From: Streptomyces sp. cf386
Lineage (GTDB): Bacteria; Actinomycetota; Actinomycetes; Streptomycetales; Streptomycetaceae
Reading direction: 5' to 3'
DNA: 64,000 nt
Assembly (NCBI RefSeq): GCF_900103585.1
Contig: NZ_FNHV01000004.1
Coordinates: 496,001 to 560,000 of the forward strand
Both the position numbers and the translations under genes were made by a program. Position 1 is the stretch's first letter. Every line of letters starts with the position of its first letter. Below, in pieces: positions 63,299 through 64,000 of this stretch. The notes under the pieces were generated by a model. That model was not told the DNA's origin, made no database searches, and saw only the letters and a program-made list of their open reading frames with translations.

Positions 63299-63472
63299 GT
63301 GATCAAGACTGCAAGAACCGCTCCGCGGCCGACCGGCGTCGCCGACACGCATTCCGCCACTCCGCTGCTGGACGCCCCGTGCGAACCGAAGAACGCCCGT
63401 GGAAGGCGCCGCGCCCTGTCGTCGACGGAGAATCGCAAGACGGACGGAGTCACATTCCAGTCGTCGATCTGA
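63299..63472 (+). CDS. fxsA: FxSxx-COOH RiPP precursor peptide
   Basis: A 57-residue peptide. GTG 63299 follows AGGGGA by 4 nt. The leader is basic and Thr/Ala-rich (MIKTARTAPRPTGVADTH; KNARGRRRALSST) and the C-terminus is GVTFQSSI, fitting the F-x-S-x-x-COOH pattern that defines the FxsA family. It lies 18 nt before a radical SAM gene of FxsB type. Known Fxs maturases cross-link the Phe side chain to a nearby residue to give a small cyclophane. It was too short to be found by length-based gene calling. Confidence 0.85.
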   Translation: MIKTARTAPRPTGVADTHSATPLLDAPCEPKNARGRRRALSSTENRKTDGVTFQSSI

Positions 63473-63490
63473 TGACTCGAGTATCCCACA

Positions 63491-64000
63491 ATGACCGGCC
63501 CGCTGGTTCCACTTCGGCAACTCGTACTCAAGGTTCACAGTCGCTGCGACCTTGCGTGTGATCACTGTTATGTGTACGAGCACGCCGACCAGAGCTGGGC
63601 CTCCAGACCAAAAGTGATCTCGGACGAGGTCATTTCCTGGACGGCGCTGCGTCTGGCGGAACACGCGAAAGCGCACGCCTTGCCTTCCGTGCAGGTCATC
63701 CTGCACGGAGGCGAGCCGCTTCTGGCCGGTCCGGCACGCTTACGCCGTCTCTGCGAAGAACTACGGGGCGCTCTGGACGGCGTGTCCCGGCTGGATTTAC
63801 GGATTCACACCAACGGCGTTCAGCTGAGCCCCCGCTTTCTCGATCTCTTCGCGGAATTCGACGTCCGGGTGGGAATTTCCCTGGACGGCGACCGTGCCGC
63901 CAATGATCTGCACCGGCGTTATGCCACTGGACGCAGCAGCTATGACAAGGTGCTGGCGGCCCTTTCTCTGCTCCGCCAGGAACGCTACCGCCACCTGTAC
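63491..64000 (+). CDS. fxsB: FxsB-type radical SAM/SPASM maturase, 5' part
   Basis: The first 170 codons are present; the gene runs off the window. The [4Fe-4S] motif is SRCDLACDHCYVYEHADQSW (Cys-x3-Cys-x2-Cys), followed by VILHGGEPLLAGPARLRRLC and LRIHTNGVQLSPRFLDLF, all typical of FxsB proteins. ATG 63491 is the only possible start because a stop lies in frame at 63473. Two TTA leucine codons (63740-63742 and 63797-63799) make translation depend on the bldA tRNA, so the peptide is probably matured late in development. FxsC and FxsT partners may follow beyond the window. Confidence 0.9.
   Translation, partial: MTGPLVPLRQLVLKVHSRCDLACDHCYVYEHADQSWASRPKVISDEVISWTALRLAEHAKAHALPSVQVILHGGEPLLAGPARLRRLCEELRGALDGVSRLDLRIHTNGVQLSPRFLDLFAEFDVRVGISLDGDRAANDLHRRYATGRSSYDKVLAALSLLRQERYRHLY

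Overview
The window is high-GC actinobacterial DNA, almost certainly from a Streptomyces chromosome. Evidence: strong GC bias at third codon positions, many GTG/TTG starts, stop/start overlaps (ATGA, GTGA), rare TTA codons, and typical Streptomyces neighbourhoods such as tkt-tal-zwf-opcA-pgi-gnd. Species cannot be fixed from the sequence alone.

Layout. 1-5985: a translationally coupled set (MDR dehydrogenase, catalytically altered PTPS-like T-fold protein, GT4 glycosyltransferase, methyltransferase, flippase-like membrane protein) with a creatininase-family hydrolase and a GTP cyclohydrolase II paralogue. It looks like a dedicated route from GTP to an unidentified glycosylated pterin/pyrimidine-type metabolite. 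6145-12158: a serine beta-lactamase-like hydrolase, a TetR/DHA2 exporter pair divergent from a PPOX flavoprotein (two operator dyads between them), and a STAND NTPase with a damaged Walker A. 12162-24526: a cell-surface glycan locus with UDP-GlcNAc 2-epimerase, UDP-ManNAc-type dehydrogenase, several glycosyltransferases (one with two GT-B modules), a methyltransferase and a TagF-like protein.

24571-29705: a quinate/shikimate catabolic module (MHS transporter, TetR, AroE/QsuD-type dehydrogenase, QsuB-type dehydroshikimate dehydratase with a VOC tail), with one dyad motif before the transporter and again between the regulator and the dehydrogenase. 29712-35677: a beta-helix-repeat membrane protein, a catalase-like plus cyclooxygenase/dioxygenase-type haem protein, and a divergent class 3 lipase; the last two could form an oxylipin module. 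35695-45655: the pentose-phosphate operon tkt-tal-zwf-opcA-pgi-gnd plus a histidine phosphatase, divergent from an AraC regulator, with a perfect 19-bp palindrome between.

45751-50289 is an accessory island littered with IS4, IS1380 and IS5 transposase remains. It carries three related genes for secreted asparagine-rich proteins (two intact, one broken). Two of the three are followed by a tRNA-Asn(GUU) gene in a duplicated cassette: protein gene, long hairpin, tRNA-Asn, terminator. This is the most unusual element in the window. 50429-57797: a GH16 glucanase with CBM6 behind a perfect 22-bp LacI-type operator, an L,D-transpeptidase lipoprotein, a DUF1905 protein, an MMPL transporter and a two-component pair. 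57907-63119: IclR and MarR regulators divergent from an SDR/amidohydrolase/acyl-CoA ligase/MaoC operon. 63299-64000: an FxsA-type precursor peptide ending FQSSI and the 5' part of its radical SAM maturase, which contains two TTA codons; the system continues beyond the window.
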